The notes under the pieces were generated by a model. It was not told the origin of the DNA. It was given only the letters and a program-made list of their open reading frames with translations, and searched no databases. From the NCBI RefSeq assembly GCF_002091715.1, contig NZ_BDAG01000011.1, forward strand, positions 62,001-126,000: DNA of 64,000 nt. The letters are read 5' to 3'. Positions 36,049 through 46,497 of the stretch are shown here, piece after piece. The first letter of the stretch is position 1; each line of letters starts with the position of its first letter. The DNA comes from Pseudomonas migulae NBRC 103157 (GTDB lineage: Bacteria; Pseudomonadota; Gammaproteobacteria; Pseudomonadales; Pseudomonadaceae). The position numbers were made by a program, and so were the translations under genes.

Positions 36049-36139
36049 GCGTGGGAGCGGGCTTGCTCGCGAATACGGTGGTCAGTCGACATCCATGCTG
36101 GATGAAATTCCGCATTCGCGAGCAAGCCCGCTCCCACGC
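36049..36139. repeat. REP inverted pair between liuR and liuE
   Basis: Opposed GCGTGGGAGCGGGCTTGCTC and GAGCAAGCCCGCTCCCACGC arms separate the two co-directional genes. Confidence 0.9.
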
Positions 36140-36154
36140 TGGATCTTCGTATGA

Positions 36155-36556
36155 TTATTGAATTGCCGGCTGGCTTTTCATCGTCTGTTCCAGCGCCTGG
36201 GTGCAGCGCTCCTGCGCCGTGTCCAGTTCCAGCTTCATCTGTTCGATGTCGAGCATCTGCTGCTCCAGCTGCTCGCGGCGCTCGGCGATTTTGTTGAGCA
36301 TGGTTTGCAGTTGTTTCTGGTTACCGCCGGTGGGGTCGTAGAGTTCGATCAGCTCACGGCATTCGGCCAGGGAGAAGCCAATGCGCTTGCCCCTCAGGAT
36401 CAGCTTCAGGCTGACTTTGTCCCGGGGCGAATAGATGCGTTCCTGGCCACGGCGCTCGGGGCTGAGCAGGCCTTGCTCTTCATAAAAGCGAATGGCCCGC
36501 GTAGTGATGTCGAGTTCCCGGGCGAGGTCGGAAATGCTGTAGGTCTGGCTGCTCAT
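36155..36556 (-). CDS. liuR: MerR-family regulator LiuR
   Basis: The 133-residue protein has a MerR HTH (YSISDLARELDITTRAIRFYEEQGLLSPERRGQERIYS) and a long coiled-coil dimerisation helix (about 85-125). Its setting next to liuE with LiuR-type palindromes here and at liuA identifies it. It represses or activates the liu genes in response to a branched-chain acyl-CoA intermediate. Confidence 0.92.
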   Translation of the reverse strand: MSSQTYSISDLARELDITTRAIRFYEEQGLLSPERRGQERIYSPRDKVSLKLILRGKRIGFSLAECRELIELYDPTGGNQKQLQTMLNKIAERREQLEQQMLDIEQMKLELDTAQERCTQALEQTMKSQPAIQ

Positions 36557-36598
36557 GGGCGCGCTCGAAAAAGGTCATGGCGCTAAGCTAATGTCAGG

Positions 36599-36614
36599 TT
36601 GACGTTTACGTCAA
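36599..36614 (-). promoter_or_regulatory. LiuR operator in front of liuR
   Basis: The near-perfect palindrome TTGACGTTTACGTCAA, 43 nt upstream of the liuR start, is related to the two sites at liuA and suggests autoregulation. Confidence 0.75.
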
Positions 36615-36646
36615 GGGGTAGGGTTTTGTGGTGTTCCAACTGGCCT

Positions 36647-36734
36647 CTTCGCGAGCAAGCCCGCTCCCACATTTCAACGCGTTCCTTCAGAAAGAATGCG
36701 GTCGAATGTGGGGGCGGGCTTGCTCGCGATGAGG
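36647..36734. repeat. REP inverted pair
   Basis: Opposed TTCGCGAGCAAGCCCGCTCC and GGGGGCGGGCTTGCTCGCGA arms lie between the liuR promoter and the end of the neighbouring lysR gene. Confidence 0.88.
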
Positions 36735-36752
36735 CCGCCTCGGTCTCGGCTC

Positions 36753-37682
36753 CTAAACCTTATCAAGCTTCTTCTCATGCGCCGTTACCTGCTGGCACAA
36801 CTCGATCATCTGCTCGCGCATCCAGCGGTTGGCCGGGTCCTGGTCGGTGCTTTCATGCCAGTAGAGGTGGGTTTCCACCGGCGGTACATCGTTGACCGGC
36901 AGGTTCACCGAATACAGATCATGACGACGGGCGAAGCGTTCCGGCACGGTCATGACCATGTCGGTCTGTTGCAACACCTGCGACGCCATCAGGTAATGCT
37001 GGGAACGCAAGGCGATCTTGCGCTGGATGCCCATTTTTCCGAGTGCGAGGTCTACATGGCCGAGACCGCTGCGGCGGCTGGAAATATGAATGTGGGTCAG
37101 CGACAGGTAATCATCGAGTGTGAATTTCTCTTTGCCCGCCAGCGGATGGCCCTTGCGCATGGCACACACGTAACGGTCTTCCATCAACTTGACGTGACGC
37201 ACCTGTGGGTCGGTGTTGAGCGGCGCGTCCACCGCAAAGTCGAGACGCCCGGCCGCCAGTTCCTTGGTGGTCTCGCGGCGCTTGGACAGAAAGCTTTCGA
37301 TGATCACCGTCGGCGCCAGGCGTCGCAGGCGCTGGAAGAGCGGCGGCAGGATCACCGCTTCGGTGAGGTCGGTCATGCTGATGCGGTAAGTCTTGACTGC
37401 CTGCAGCGGGTTGAAGATGCGGCTTTCCTGCACCGATACCCGCAGCAGAGACAGGGCATTGCGCACCGGACCGATGATGTTTTGCGCCATCGGCGTGGGC
37501 ACCATGCCCTGGGCCGTGCGAACGAAGAGGGGATCGTTGAAGGTCTCGCGCAAGCGTGCCAGAGCGTTTGAGACCGCCGGCTGGGTAATGCCGACAATCT
37601 GTCCGGCGCGGGTCAGGTTTGCTTCGGTGTAGATCGCGTCGAAGACGATGAAAAGGTTGAGGTCGACCTTGCTCAGATTCAT
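36753..37682 (-). CDS. LysR-family regulator divergent from an acyl-CoA dehydrogenase
   Basis: The 309-residue protein has a LysR HTH (DLNLFIVFDAIYTEANLTRAGQIVGITQPAVSNALARLR, about 7-62) and a substrate-binding domain. It is of the NahR/NodD-like branch that begins MNLSKVDLNLF. It is divergent from the acyl-CoA dehydrogenase gene with a 176-bp gap, and probably regulates it. Confidence 0.88.
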   Translation of the reverse strand: MNLSKVDLNLFIVFDAIYTEANLTRAGQIVGITQPAVSNALARLRETFNDPLFVRTAQGMVPTPMAQNIIGPVRNALSLLRVSVQESRIFNPLQAVKTYRISMTDLTEAVILPPLFQRLRRLAPTVIIESFLSKRRETTKELAAGRLDFAVDAPLNTDPQVRHVKLMEDRYVCAMRKGHPLAGKEKFTLDDYLSLTHIHISSRRSGLGHVDLALGKMGIQRKIALRSQHYLMASQVLQQTDMVMTVPERFARRHDLYSVNLPVNDVPPVETHLYWHESTDQDPANRWMREQMIELCQQVTAHEKKLDKV

Positions 37683-37858
37683 TGCGCTGCACTCTTATTG
37701 TTGGGGCATTTTGATGAGGCCGGGGGCCTCGGCAATCACCCGATCATATATCGGTGATGAATGTTAATACACGCCGAGAATAGGCTAGGTAAATTTTCGT
37801 AGCTGTTCTAGCATCGATTGCATGACCTAAACAACCTCCCTCAAGAAGGTAGCTGCTC

Positions 37859-39088
37859 ATGGATTTCGCTTATTCGCCCAAGGTGCAAGAACTGCGTGAG
37901 CGCGTGACCGCGTTCATGGACACCTACGTTTATCCCGCCGAAGCCGTGTTCGAGCGCCAGGTTGCCGAGGGCGACCGTTGGCAGCCGACTGCGATCATGG
38001 AAGAACTCAAACTCAAGGCCAAGGCCGAAGGCCTGTGGAATTTGTTTCTGCCTGAGTCCGAACTCGGCGCCGGCCTGACCAACCTCGAATACGCACCCTT
38101 GGCAGAAATCATGGGCCGCTCGCTGCTGGGCCCCGAGCCGTTCAACTGCTCGGCGCCCGACACCGGCAACATGGAAGTGCTGGTGCGTTACGCCAACGAA
38201 GCACAGAAACGACGCTGGCTCGAACCGCTGCTGCGCGGTGAAATCCGCTCGGCGTTCGCCATGACCGAGCCGGACGTGGCGTCCTCCGACGCCACCAACA
38301 TGGCCGCCCGCGCCGTGCGTGACGGTGACGAGTGGGTGATCAACGGCAAGAAATGGTGGACCTCGGGTGCCTGCGATCCACGCTGCAAGATTCTGATCTT
38401 CATGGGCCTGAGCAATCCCGACGCGCCGCGCCACGCCCAGCATTCCATGATTCTGGTGCCGGTGGATGCCCCTGGCGTGAAGATCGTTCGTCCGCTGCCG
38501 GTGTTCGGTTACGACGACGCGCCACACGGTCACGCTGAAGTGCTGTTCGAAAATGTCCGGGTGCCGTACGAAAACGTTCTGCTGGGTGAAGGACGCGGCT
38601 TCGAAATCGCACAGGGTCGTCTTGGCCCGGGCCGGATTCACCACTGCATGCGTTCGATCGGCATGGCCGAGCGTGCACTGGAACTGATGTGCAAACGCGC
38701 GGTAAATCGCACGGCGTTCGGCAAGCCGTTGGCGCGTCTGGGCGGCAACATCGACAAGATCGCCGACTCGCGGATGGAAATCGACATGGCACGCCTGCTG
38801 ACTTTGAAAGCGGCGTACATGATGGACACCGTCGGCAACAAAGTGGCGAAGAGCGAAATCGCGCAGATCAAAGTGGTCGCACCGAACGTGGCCCTGCGCG
38901 TTATCGATCGGGCCATCCAGATCCATGGCGGGGCAGGGGTTTCCAACGATTTCCCGCTGGCCTACATGTACGCGATGCAGCGCACCCTGCGCCTTGCCGA
39001 CGGCCCGGACGAAGTGCACCGCGCGGCAATCGGCAAGTTCGAGATCGGCAAGTACGTGCCAAAGGAAATGCTGCGTAGCAACCACTAA
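37859..39088 (+). CDS. Acyl-CoA dehydrogenase, ACAD10/11-like
   Basis: The 409-residue flavoprotein has [16 protein letters not shown] and [14 protein letters not shown] for FAD/substrate contact, then [22 protein letters not shown]. The C-terminal [20 protein letters not shown] and [14 protein letters not shown] motifs place it in the ACAD10/11 or 'HhdA' branch. It oxidises an acyl-CoA; the chain is not evident. It does not carry the isovaleryl-type Glu motif of liuA. Confidence 0.88.
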   Translation: MDFAYSPKVQELRERVTAFMDTYVYPAEAVFERQVAEGDRWQPTAIMEELKLKAKAEGLWNLFLPESELGAGLTNLEYAPLAEIMGRSLLGPEPFNCSAPDTGNMEVLVRYANEAQKRRWLEPLLRGEIRSAFAMTEPDVASSDATNMAARAVRDGDEWVINGKKWWTSGACDPRCKILIFMGLSNPDAPRHAQHSMILVPVDAPGVKIVRPLPVFGYDDAPHGHAEVLFENVRVPYENVLLGEGRGFEIAQGRLGPGRIHHCMRSIGMAERALELMCKRAVNRTAFGKPLARLGGNIDKIADSRMEIDMARLLTLKAAYMMDTVGNKVAKSEIAQIKVVAPNVALRVIDRAIQIHGGAGVSNDFPLAYMYAMQRTLRLADGPDEVHRAAIGKFEIGKYVPKEMLRSNH

Positions 39089-39090
39089 AA

Positions 39091-39192
39091 CTGTAGGAGC
39101 GAGCTTGCTCGCGATGGTCTCCAACAATGACGCGTTTATGCTGGATAAACGCGGTGTTTTGGAGGTCATCGCGAGCGAGCTCGCTCCTACAA
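39091..39192. repeat. REP inverted pair, CTGTAGGAGCGAGC subtype
   Basis: The arms CTGTAGGAGCGAGCTTGCTC and GAGCGAGCTCGCTCCTACA form a pair between convergent genes. The inner arm has a perfect GAGCGAGCTCGCTC palindrome of its own. Confidence 0.88.
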
Positions 39193-39203
39193 TAATCAAG
39201 ACC

Positions 39204-40010
39204 TCAGTCGAGTATTGGCAGCCCGAAAAAGGCCCGCGCGCATGCGGTGCTGTGAGCCGCCAGTTCTTCCTCGCTTTCCCCGCGATGCAACGCCACTTCC
39301 CGCAACACTTCAGTCAGATACGCCGGTTCGTTACGGCCATTCTTCGGCTTGGGCCGCAGGCTGCGCGGCAACAGATACGGCGCATCGCTCTCCAGCATCA
39401 ACCGCCCGCGCTTGATTTCTTTCACCAGCGGATGCAAATGCGTGCCGCGACGCTCGTCGCAGATCCAGCCGGTGATGCCGATGTGCAAGTCCAGGTCGAG
39501 GTAGCTGAACAGCGCTTTTTTCTCGCCAGTGAAGCAATGCACCACGGCAGCCGGCAACTGGTCGCGGTAGTCGCGGAGGATTTCCAGCAAGCGTTGACTG
39601 GCGTCGCGCTCGTGGAGAAACACCGGCAATTGCAGTTCGACCGCCATCGCCAAGTGCTCTTCGAGGACTTTTTCCTGTTGCGGACGCGGCGAAAAATCGC
39701 GATTGAAATCCAGCCCGCATTCACCCACGGCCACCACGTTCGGCTCTTTGAGCAAACTGCGTAGACGCTGGGCACTGTCGGCGTTCCAGTCGCTGGCCGA
39801 GTGAGGATGAATGCCGGCGGTGGCGAACAGCCGTTGCGCTGTGTCATCCAGTTGCTGGCACAGTTCCAGCGCCTGTTCACTGCCTTCGACACTGGTGCCG
39901 GTGAGCACCAATTGGCAGACGCCGGCGGCATATGCGCGGTCGAGTACAGCCCGGTGTTTGTCGGCAAAACTGGGGTTGGTCAGGTTGACGCCGATATCGA
40001 TGAGTTGCAT
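39204..40010 (-). CDS. tatD: TatD-family metal-dependent deoxyribonuclease
   Basis: The 268-residue TIM-barrel hydrolase has [13 protein letters not shown] at the N-terminus as in E. coli Tat[35 protein letters not shown] and [12 protein letters not shown] motifs that bind metals. TatD has 3'-5' exonuclease activity used in DNA repair and turnover. The ATG at 40010 follows AGGTAG; an earlier in-frame codon at 40028 adds a tail not expected in the family. Confidence 0.9.
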   Translation of the reverse strand: MQLIDIGVNLTNPSFADKHRAVLDRAYAAGVCQLVLTGTSVEGSEQALELCQQLDDTAQRLFATAGIHPHSASDWNADSAQRLRSLLKEPNVVAVGECGLDFNRDFSPRPQQEKVLEEHLAMAVELQLPVFLHERDASQRLLEILRDYRDQLPAAVVHCFTGEKKALFSYLDLDLHIGITGWICDERRGTHLHPLVKEIKRGRLMLESDAPYLLPRSLRPKPKNGRNEPAYLTEVLREVALHRGESEEELAAHSTACARAFFGLPILD

Positions 40011-40243
40011 GGTGCTACCTCGGACCAAAGGCCGGAAAGCATATCAGAGCTGTAGATTTATAAGAAAAGCCAAGAACTACAACGAGTTAAAGCTGTCTTT
40101 TGATGCCGCGAGGCAAGCCGGGGTGGTCAGTGTGCCATCACTGTGCCAGTCTTTCGCACTTTGCCAGCGCTCAAGCGCTCTGTTTCTGTCGTTCGATTTC
40201 ACTCATTTTTTGAAATCGGCCCAGTATTCTTTCCGGAGAGTGG

Positions 40244-41665
40244 ATGACACGTCCCTCGATTTTGTTACTGCTGTGTGGTTCGTTGCTGCTGCCGATGCCG
40301 GCGGTTGCGCGTCTGGCCGGCCCGCTGCAAGCCGTGCCAGCAGCCAAGGTGCGCGACCTGCAGGAAATCCGCAGCAGCCGTGTGCTGAAGGTGCTGGTCA
40401 ACCAGAGCCGCAACAGCTCCGGCGAAGTCCAGGGCCAGGCCATCGGCGTCGAATACCATCGGTTGCGCGCGTTCGAGCAATACCTCAATGGCCACGCCCG
40501 CGACGGTCAGGAAGTCACCCTCAAGATCATCCCCAAAGCCAAGGATCAACTGCTCGGCGCATTACAGCGCGGGGAGGGCGATCTGGTTGCGCCGGGGGAA
40601 TTGCTCGATCTGCAACCGGGTTACGCCGTCAGCACCAGTGAGCCCATTGCCAGCAACATCCCGCTGGTATTGGTCGGGATCAAAGGCGAGAAACGCTACA
40701 CCCACCTCGAACAACTTTCCGGCAAAACACTGGCATTGCCCACCGGCAGCGCCGCCGGTGAAGCGATCAGTCAGATCAATCAAAAACTCGCCCTGCACAA
40801 ACTGGCCCCGGTGAAGATCGAGTGGGTCGATCCGAGCCTGGCGGTCGAAGACGTGCTGGAAATGGTTCAGGGCGGCATCTTTCACCTGACGATCGTCGAG
40901 CAACCGATTGCCGAGCGCTGGGGCAAGATCCTGCCCAAGCTACGCTTCGATCGGCAGGTGCTGATCAGCGAGCCGGGCGAAGAGTTCTGGTTTGTGCGTC
41001 GCGACGCCTCGATGCTGCGGGCCAGTATCGACCGCTTCCTCACCGGTTACAAAAAGCCCTCGGATCAGGACGCGGCGTTCCTGAGGATCTATCGGCGCCT
41101 GTATCAAGTGCACTATCCATTGGCCAAGGCAAATCGCCAGCGGCTGGAAAAACTTCGACCGGTGCTGCAGAAACACGCTGCTGCCCAAGGCATGGACTGG
41201 CTTAACCTGGCGGCACTGGCGTTCAAGGAATCCGCGCTACAACCCAATGCCCGCAGCGGAAGCGGCCCCACCGGCCTGATGCAGATCACGCCGTCCGCGG
41301 CCCAGCGTGTGGGGGTCAGTAATATTCAGGACCTCGATGCCAACGTGCAGGCCGGGGCCAAGTACCTGGCGATGATCCGCCGCAAGTTTTTTGCCAGCCC
41401 CAAACTCAACGAGCGTGAGCGCATGGCGTTCGTGCTGGCGGCCTACAACATCGGGCCAGAGCGGGTTCAGGGCATGCGCGCCGAAGCCCGGCGCCGGGGT
41501 CTGAACCCCAATCAATGGTTCTTCCAGGTCGAGCGCATCGCCATGGAGCAGGTGGGAATGGGCCCCGTCAGCTATGTTAATAGCGTGAACAAGTATTACC
41601 TGGCGTTCGATCGGGAACGGGAGTCGTTGGAGCCCCAGGGGCAGAAAGTGGCCTTACGGAAATGA
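40244..41665 (+). CDS. MltF-like lytic murein transglycosylase
   Basis: The 473-residue protein has a signal peptide (MTRPSILLLLCGSLLLPMPAVA), a periplasmic solute-binding-like module (about 45-270) and an SLT lytic transglycosylase domain (about 320-440). The catalytic Glu is in AFKESALQPNARSGSGPTGLMQI. It cuts the glycan strand of peptidoglycan to 1,6-anhydromuramyl products. It resembles MltF but lacks a lipobox Cys, so it may be soluble in the periplasm. Confidence 0.87.
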   Translation: MTRPSILLLLCGSLLLPMPAVARLAGPLQAVPAAKVRDLQEIRSSRVLKVLVNQSRNSSGEVQGQAIGVEYHRLRAFEQYLNGHARDGQEVTLKIIPKAKDQLLGALQRGEGDLVAPGELLDLQPGYAVSTSEPIASNIPLVLVGIKGEKRYTHLEQLSGKTLALPTGSAAGEAISQINQKLALHKLAPVKIEWVDPSLAVEDVLEMVQGGIFHLTIVEQPIAERWGKILPKLRFDRQVLISEPGEEFWFVRRDASMLRASIDRFLTGYKKPSDQDAAFLRIYRRLYQVHYPLAKANRQRLEKLRPVLQKHAAAQGMDWLNLAALAFKESALQPNARSGSGPTGLMQITPSAAQRVGVSNIQDLDANVQAGAKYLAMIRRKFFASPKLNERERMAFVLAAYNIGPERVQGMRAEARRRGLNPNQWFFQVERIAMEQVGMGPVSYVNSVNKYYLAFDRERESLEPQGQKVALRK

Positions 41666-41770
41666 TCGACTAAACTGATCGTTATGGCGAAAAAATTGCG
41701 CTTTTAACATTTGATTTATTGATTAATATAGCGGCCAACCAACACACAAACTCACAATGGATGACACAGC

Positions 41771-42205
41771 ATGAGCTCACTGATCAACAAGGTACTGTTT
41801 ACCCGCGCTGGCTACGGCCTGACTGTTTTGCGAATCTTCGTCGGCATCATCTTCGCTGCCCACGGTGCGCAGAAACTCTTCGGGGCGTTCGGTGGTTACG
41901 GTCTGGCCGGCACCGCGCAGTACATGGAGAGTATCGGTCTGGCGCCGGGCTACCTGATGGCCACGCTGGCGGGCGGTACTGAGTTCTTCGGCGGTCTTGC
42001 CTTGATCATCGGCTTGCTGGTCCGTCCGGCAGCCCTCGGCCTGACCATCCTCTCGCTGGTGGCGATCTTCTCGGTGCACCTGCCTAACGGTTTGTTCATG
42101 GCCAACAACGGTTATGAATTCGCCCTGGCCCTGCTGGGTGGCAGCATCGCCGTGCTGATCGAAGGCGCCGGCAAACTGTCCGCCGACCGCGCCATTGCTG
42201 GGTGA
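41771..42205 (+). CDS. DoxX-family membrane protein
   Basis: The 144-residue protein has four membrane helices and the family pattern VGIIFAAHGAQKLFGAFGGYGL and AGGTEFFGGLALIIGLLVRPAAL. DoxX proteins are small inner-membrane proteins linked in some bacteria to oxidative-stress and thiol systems. A terminator follows at 42223. Confidence 0.88.
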   Translation: MSSLINKVLFTRAGYGLTVLRIFVGIIFAAHGAQKLFGAFGGYGLAGTAQYMESIGLAPGYLMATLAGGTEFFGGLALIIGLLVRPAALGLTILSLVAIFSVHLPNGLFMANNGYEFALALLGGSIAVLIEGAGKLSADRAIAG

Positions 42206-42222
42206 CCGCTCTGGCTCAACGA

Positions 42223-42252
42223 AAAGGCCCGCATTGTGCGGGCCTTTTTTTT
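42223..42252 (+). terminator. Rho-independent terminator after doxX
   Basis: The GC-rich stem AAGGCCCGC / GCGGGCCTT with a short loop is followed by a run of T. Confidence 0.92.
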
Positions 42253-42266
42253 GTTGTGCGTCATTC

Positions 42267-42455
42267 TTGACACTGTCCAGTCAGCTTCTCTAGGATGCTG
42301 CTCATGCGCCGATTTAAACAGCTACTTGCGGGGCGCCAGGTGACTCATTCAGTTGCCGATAGAAGCCTGAAACAGGCTTCGAAATACCGCTAAAGCGCTG
42401 GTTCGGTGTTGCCTCTCACCTGCCATGCAGACTTTTGAGGCAGAGACACGACACG
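42267..42455 (+). promoter_or_regulatory. Sigma-70 promoter with a structured leader of about 150 nt
   Basis: TTGACA (42267-42272), 18 nt, then TAGGAT (42291-42296): a strong sigma-70 promoter, with RNA starting near 42303. The leader to the ATG at 42456 holds a perfect hairpin GAAGCCTG-AAA-CAGGCTTC (42362-42380) and nearby GC-rich stems. It may be a regulatory leader of the next small gene; no known riboswitch is recognised. Confidence 0.6.
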
Positions 42456-42764
42456 ATGAATGCACTAAACCCCGTTGTACGTCCCGCGCCGATCACGGCA
42501 CATCTCACCCAGCGCAATCCAAAAATCCTGCTTGGCGGCAAACATCAGCCGACGCTCCTGCGTTATCTGGATGGTTGGCCACGTCGCACCGGCGGACCGG
42601 CAGCATTCCTGATTCAGTTTGTCGAAGACGGTGAGTCGCTGGCTCGATTTGCCAGCGACAGTTTCGACCTGGCGGTGATTCAGTCGCCCAGCCTCGAAGA
42701 CGCGCCTGAAGTGATCAAACAACTGACCCGCGTGGCCCGACAAGGGTTGATTACCCGCCGCTAA
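42456..42764 (+). CDS. Small conserved protein, methyltransferase-fragment-like
   Basis: The 102-residue cytosolic protein starts MNALNPVVRPAPI. Its C-terminal half (SFDLAVIQSPSLEDAPEVIKQLTRVARQGLITR) resembles the segment after the SAM site of class I methyltransferases, but the glycine-rich SAM motif is absent, so catalysis is unlikely. I cannot assign a function. It follows a strong promoter and long leader and converges with greB. Confidence 0.7.
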   Translation: MNALNPVVRPAPITAHLTQRNPKILLGGKHQPTLLRYLDGWPRRTGGPAAFLIQFVEDGESLARFASDSFDLAVIQSPSLEDAPEVIKQLTRVARQGLITRR

Positions 42765-42767
42765 GGC

Positions 42768-43265
42768 CTAGGGGTATTCGATCGCCACGATATAGACGCA
42801 CTGCTCGCCGGTAGGCGTCTGCACCCGAACTTCGGCGTCCAGCGCCTTGCCGATCAGGGCGCGAGCCAAGGGTGAGTCGATACTGATCAGGCCCAGTTTC
42901 AAGTTCAGTTCATCCGGGCCGACGATGCGGTAGCGCGACTCCTTGCCGTCCTCATCCTCGATCGTGACCCAGGCGCCGAAGTAAACCTTGTTCGGATCGC
43001 TGGGCTTTTCGCTGACCACCTTGAGTGCTTCCAGGCGTTTGGTCAGAAAACGCACGCGGCTGTCGATCTCGCGCAACATCTTTTTGCCGTAGGTGTATTC
43101 GGCATTTTCGGAGCGATCACCTTGCGCCGCGGCCTCGCTGACCGATTGCGTGACTTGCGGTCGGCGCACATGCCAGAGCTCATGGAACTCGGCCCGCATC
43201 CGCGCTTCACCTTCAGGGGTGATCAGCGCGGTGCCAGCGGTGCGGGGAGGGCGATAACGGCTCAT
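42768..43265 (-). CDS. greB: Transcription elongation factor GreB
   Basis: The 165-residue protein has an N-terminal coiled coil ([54 protein letters not shown]) whose acidic tip stimulates RNA cleavage by stalled polymerase. The C-terminal FKBP-like domain ends [23 protein letters not shown]. It rescues backtracked complexes in the cytosol. The length and the [12 protein letters not shown] block fit GreB rather than GreA. Confidence 0.95.
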   Translation of the reverse strand: MSRYRPPRTAGTALITPEGEARMRAEFHELWHVRRPQVTQSVSEAAAQGDRSENAEYTYGKKMLREIDSRVRFLTKRLEALKVVSEKPSDPNKVYFGAWVTIEDEDGKESRYRIVGPDELNLKLGLISIDSPLARALIGKALDAEVRVQTPTGEQCVYIVAIEYP

Positions 43266-43299
43266 GGCAACTTCTTGTGATGGAGAAGGCTTGAGTCTA

Positions 43300-45804
43300 T
43301 CAACCCTCGCGCAACACTGTCAGGGGGCTGGCGTTCAACGCCCGACGGGTGCCGAACACGCCGGCGCCGCCGATCAGCGCAGCGCCGATCAATGGCAGTA
43401 CCAACAGCCATGGATGCGGGTGCCAAGGCAGATCGAACGCGTAACGGTACAGCACCAGGCTCACCAGTTCCGAACCCAGCGCTGCCAGCAATCCGCTGAC
43501 CGCGCCGAGCAGACCGAACTCGATTCGCCGGGCCTTGACCAGCAATTGCCGCTCGGCCCCCAACGCTCGCAACAATGCGCCTTGGCGGATGCGTTCATCC
43601 AGCGTCGCTTGCAGGCCCGAAAACAGCACCGCCATCCCCGCCGCCAGCACGAACAACAGCACATATTCCACCGCCAGGGTGACCTGGGCGAGGATGCTGC
43701 GCAGTTGCTCCAGCAGGGCTTCGACTTGCAGGATGGTTACCGCCGGAAAGGCGCGGGACAGGTCGACGATCTGCTGATCATGACCGGCTGCCAGATAGAA
43801 GCTGGTCAGGTAAGTCGCCGGTAAATCCTTCAACGTTCCTGGCTGGAAAATCATGAAGAAGTTCGGCTGGAAGTTGTCCCAGTTGATCTCCCGCAGGCTG
43901 GTGACTTTCGCTTCGCGATTGACACCGCCGACGGTAAACACCATGTGATCGCCCAGCTTGAGCTTCAGGCTTTCAGCGACTTTGCCTTCTACCGACACGC
44001 CGGGAATGTCATCTGCTGGCTGTTCGCTCCACCAGTTTCCCGCGGTGAGCTTGTTGCCTGCCGGCAGGTCCGCCGCCCAGGTCAGGCTCAGGTCGCGCTG
44101 GATCGCCCGATCTCCGGCCGAGTCCTTGCTGACGATGTCCTGCACCGGCTCACCGTTGATGCTGATCAACCGTCCCGGTACGACCGGGTACAGCGGCGCC
44201 GATTGTGCCGACAGTTCGATCAGGCGATCGGTGAAGGCCTGTTTGTCTGCCGGCAGGATGTTCAGCGCGAAATAGTTCGGCGCGTTTTTCGGCAACTGGT
44301 TTTGCCAGGTATCCAGCAGCTCACCGCGCAGCAGGGCGATCAACGCCATGGACAGCAGAATCAAACCGAAGGCCAGGGATTGTCCGGCGGCGGCCAGTGG
44401 ATGACGCAGCAATTGACCCAACCCGAGACGCCACGGCAACGAAGCACGCGCGAGCATCCGACGCAGGCTTTTCAGCAGCAGCAACAGCAAGCCTCCCAAC
44501 ACCAGCGCCGCAATCACGCCACCGCCGAGCAGGGCGAAGGTCAGCACCAGGTCGAGGCTCAGGCGCCACATGATCAGCCCGAGAGCGCCCAATGCCGCGC
44601 CGTAGACCATCCAGGTGCTGGAAGGAATCGGCAGCATGTCGCGGCGCAATACCCGCAAGGGCGGAACCCGGCCCAGCGCCGCGAGGGGGGGCAAGGCAAA
44701 ACCGGCCAGCGCCACCAGTCCGGTGCCGATCCCGGCGATGGCCGGCAACAGACCTCCCGGTGGAACGTCGGTGGGCAACAAATCATGCAGCAGCGCGAAC
44801 AGGCCAAGCTGCGCCAGCCAGCCAATCAATGCCCCACTGATGCTGGCCAACAGTCCGAGCACCATCAGCTGCAAACTGAACAGGACCATGGTTTCCCGGC
44901 GGGAAAGACCCAGGCAACGCAACAACGCGCTGGCATCGAAGCGGCGGGTGGCGAAACGCGTCGCCGACAGCGCCACCGCTACACCGGACAACAGGACCGC
45001 CACCAGGCTCGCCATGTTCAAGTAACGTTCGGCTTTACCCAGGGCGCCACCAATCTGCCGGTTGCCGTCGCGTGCATCCTGGATGCGCTGGTTGGCGGCG
45101 AGGCCGGGTTTGATCAATTGACGATAGGTTTCCAGCGCTTCGGCGTTGCCGCGCCAGAGTTCGCGGTAACTGACGCGGCTGCCGGGTTGCACCACGCCGG
45201 TGGCGGCAAGGTCGCTGAGGTTGATCAGCACGCGTGGCGTCAGGCTGTAGAAATTACCGGCGCGATCCGGTTCGTAGGTCAGCACTCGCGCCAGTTTCAG
45301 CGTGCGCATGCCGACGTCGATGCTGTCGCCGATCTTCAGGTCCAGTGCGGTCAGCAGTCGTGCCTCGACCCAGGCCTCACCGGGTTTCGGTCCTCCGCCG
45401 GGCTCTTCCGGAGCGAAGGGCGCGGGGGCGCTTTTCAGTTCACCGCGCAGGGGATAGACATCGTCCGCAGCTTTGATGCTGGACAGCTGAATGCCGTTGT
45501 CGGTGGCGATGACGCTGGAGAACTCCACCACCTGCGCATGTTCAAGGCCCAGCTCCGTCCCGCTTCTGATCTGTTCGGGTCGCGCCGGTGAACTGCCTTC
45601 AAGCAGCAGATCGGCGCCAAGAAATTCGGTGGCGCGCAGCATCATGGCGCCGTTCAGGCGGGCACCGAAGTAGCCAATGGCGGTACTCGCCGCCACCGCC
45701 ACCAACAAGGCGAAGAACAACACCCGCAACTCACCGGCGCGAGCGTCGCGCAGCAGTTGGCGGAGGGCGAGACTGAACAGGCGCAACAGCGGCAAGCGTG
45801 CCAT
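43300..45804 (-). CDS. FtsX/LolCE-like ABC permease (YbbP type)
   Basis: The 834-residue membrane protein has two FtsX-like halves with about ten helices in total and large periplasmic loops (about 40-260 and 500-690). It is the permease partner of the upstream ATPase; the pair resembles E. coli YbbP/YbbA, thought to move lipids or toxic hydrophobic compounds. Its ATG overlaps the ATPase stop (TGATG). The large size with internal repeats matches the YbbP family. Confidence 0.9.
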   Translation of the reverse strand: MARLPLLRLFSLALRQLLRDARAGELRVLFFALLVAVAASTAIGYFGARLNGAMMLRATEFLGADLLLEGSSPARPEQIRSGTELGLEHAQVVEFSSVIATDNGIQLSSIKAADDVYPLRGELKSAPAPFAPEEPGGGPKPGEAWVEARLLTALDLKIGDSIDVGMRTLKLARVLTYEPDRAGNFYSLTPRVLINLSDLAATGVVQPGSRVSYRELWRGNAEALETYRQLIKPGLAANQRIQDARDGNRQIGGALGKAERYLNMASLVAVLLSGVAVALSATRFATRRFDASALLRCLGLSRRETMVLFSLQLMVLGLLASISGALIGWLAQLGLFALLHDLLPTDVPPGGLLPAIAGIGTGLVALAGFALPPLAALGRVPPLRVLRRDMLPIPSSTWMVYGAALGALGLIMWRLSLDLVLTFALLGGGVIAALVLGGLLLLLLKSLRRMLARASLPWRLGLGQLLRHPLAAAGQSLAFGLILLSMALIALLRGELLDTWQNQLPKNAPNYFALNILPADKQAFTDRLIELSAQSAPLYPVVPGRLISINGEPVQDIVSKDSAGDRAIQRDLSLTWAADLPAGNKLTAGNWWSEQPADDIPGVSVEGKVAESLKLKLGDHMVFTVGGVNREAKVTSLREINWDNFQPNFFMIFQPGTLKDLPATYLTSFYLAAGHDQQIVDLSRAFPAVTILQVEALLEQLRSILAQVTLAVEYVLLFVLAAGMAVLFSGLQATLDERIRQGALLRALGAERQLLVKARRIEFGLLGAVSGLLAALGSELVSLVLYRYAFDLPWHPHPWLLVLPLIGAALIGGAGVFGTRRALNASPLTVLREG

Positions 45805-46487
45805 CAAGGCTCCAGAGGGGCGACCAGCAGGCCGGCTTCAAGTCGGATCAGGCGCCGGCAGCGATGTGCCAGGCGTTCATCGTGGGTCACCAGCACCAGG
45901 GTCGTGCCGCGCTCCTTGTTCAAGTCGAACAGCAAGTCGCTGATGCGCTCGCCGGTGTGACTGTCGAGGTTGCCGGTGGGTTCGTCGGCGAACAGTACGT
46001 CGGGCTCGGCGGCAAACGCACGGGCAATCGCCACGCGCTGCTGTTCGCCACCGGAGAGCTGGCGTGGAGAGTGGGTCAGGCGCTGGCCGAGGCCGACCCT
46101 TTGCAGCAATTCGGTGGCACGCTCACGAGCGTCTTTGCGGCCATCGAGTTCCAGCGGCAGCATGACGTTTTCCAGGGCATTGAGACTGTCGAGCAACTGG
46201 AATGATTGAAAGACAAAACCCACATGTTCGGCGCGAATGCGCGCGCGCTGGTCTTCATCGAGATTGCTCAGGCCCTGGCCGGCGAGGGTGACTTCGCCGC
46301 TGCTCGGCAGGTCGAGGCCCGCGAGCAGGCCGAGGAGGGTGGATTTGCCGGAACCGGACGCGCCAACGATGGCCAGGCTGTCGCCCTTGTTCAGTTCCAG
46401 GCTGAGTTCGTGCAGGATAGTCAGTTCACCTTCCGCGCTAGGAACCACTTTGCTGAGGTTCTTCGCGGTGAGAATGCTTGCGCCCAT
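45804..46487 (-). CDS. ABC transporter ATPase (YbbA/LolD type)
   Basis: The 227-residue ATPase has Walker [10 protein letters not shown] (about 43), signature [15 protein letters not shown], Walker [14 protein letters not shown] and H-loop LVTHDERLA. The ATG at 46487 gives the family start [15 protein letters not shown]; the in-frame sequence further upstream is the tesA gene on the other strand. It powers the FtsX-like permease next to it. The start is only 10 bp from that of divergent tesA. Confidence 0.93.
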   Translation of the reverse strand: MGASILTAKNLSKVVPSAEGELTILHELSLELNKGDSLAIVGASGSGKSTLLGLLAGLDLPSSGEVTLAGQGLSNLDEDQRARIRAEHVGFVFQSFQLLDSLNALENVMLPLELDGRKDARERATELLQRVGLGQRLTHSPRQLSGGEQQRVAIARAFAAEPDVLFADEPTGNLDSHTGERISDLLFDLNKERGTTLVLVTHDERLAHRCRRLIRLEAGLLVAPLEP

Positions 46488-46497
46488 GGAGAATCCG

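Noticed and set aside
35116..36105. 329-codon plus-strand frame opposite liuE
   Set aside because: It is the antisense shadow of a conserved enzyme gene, as are the long opposite-strand frames at 29825-31324, 43945-45591 and 60680-61882.
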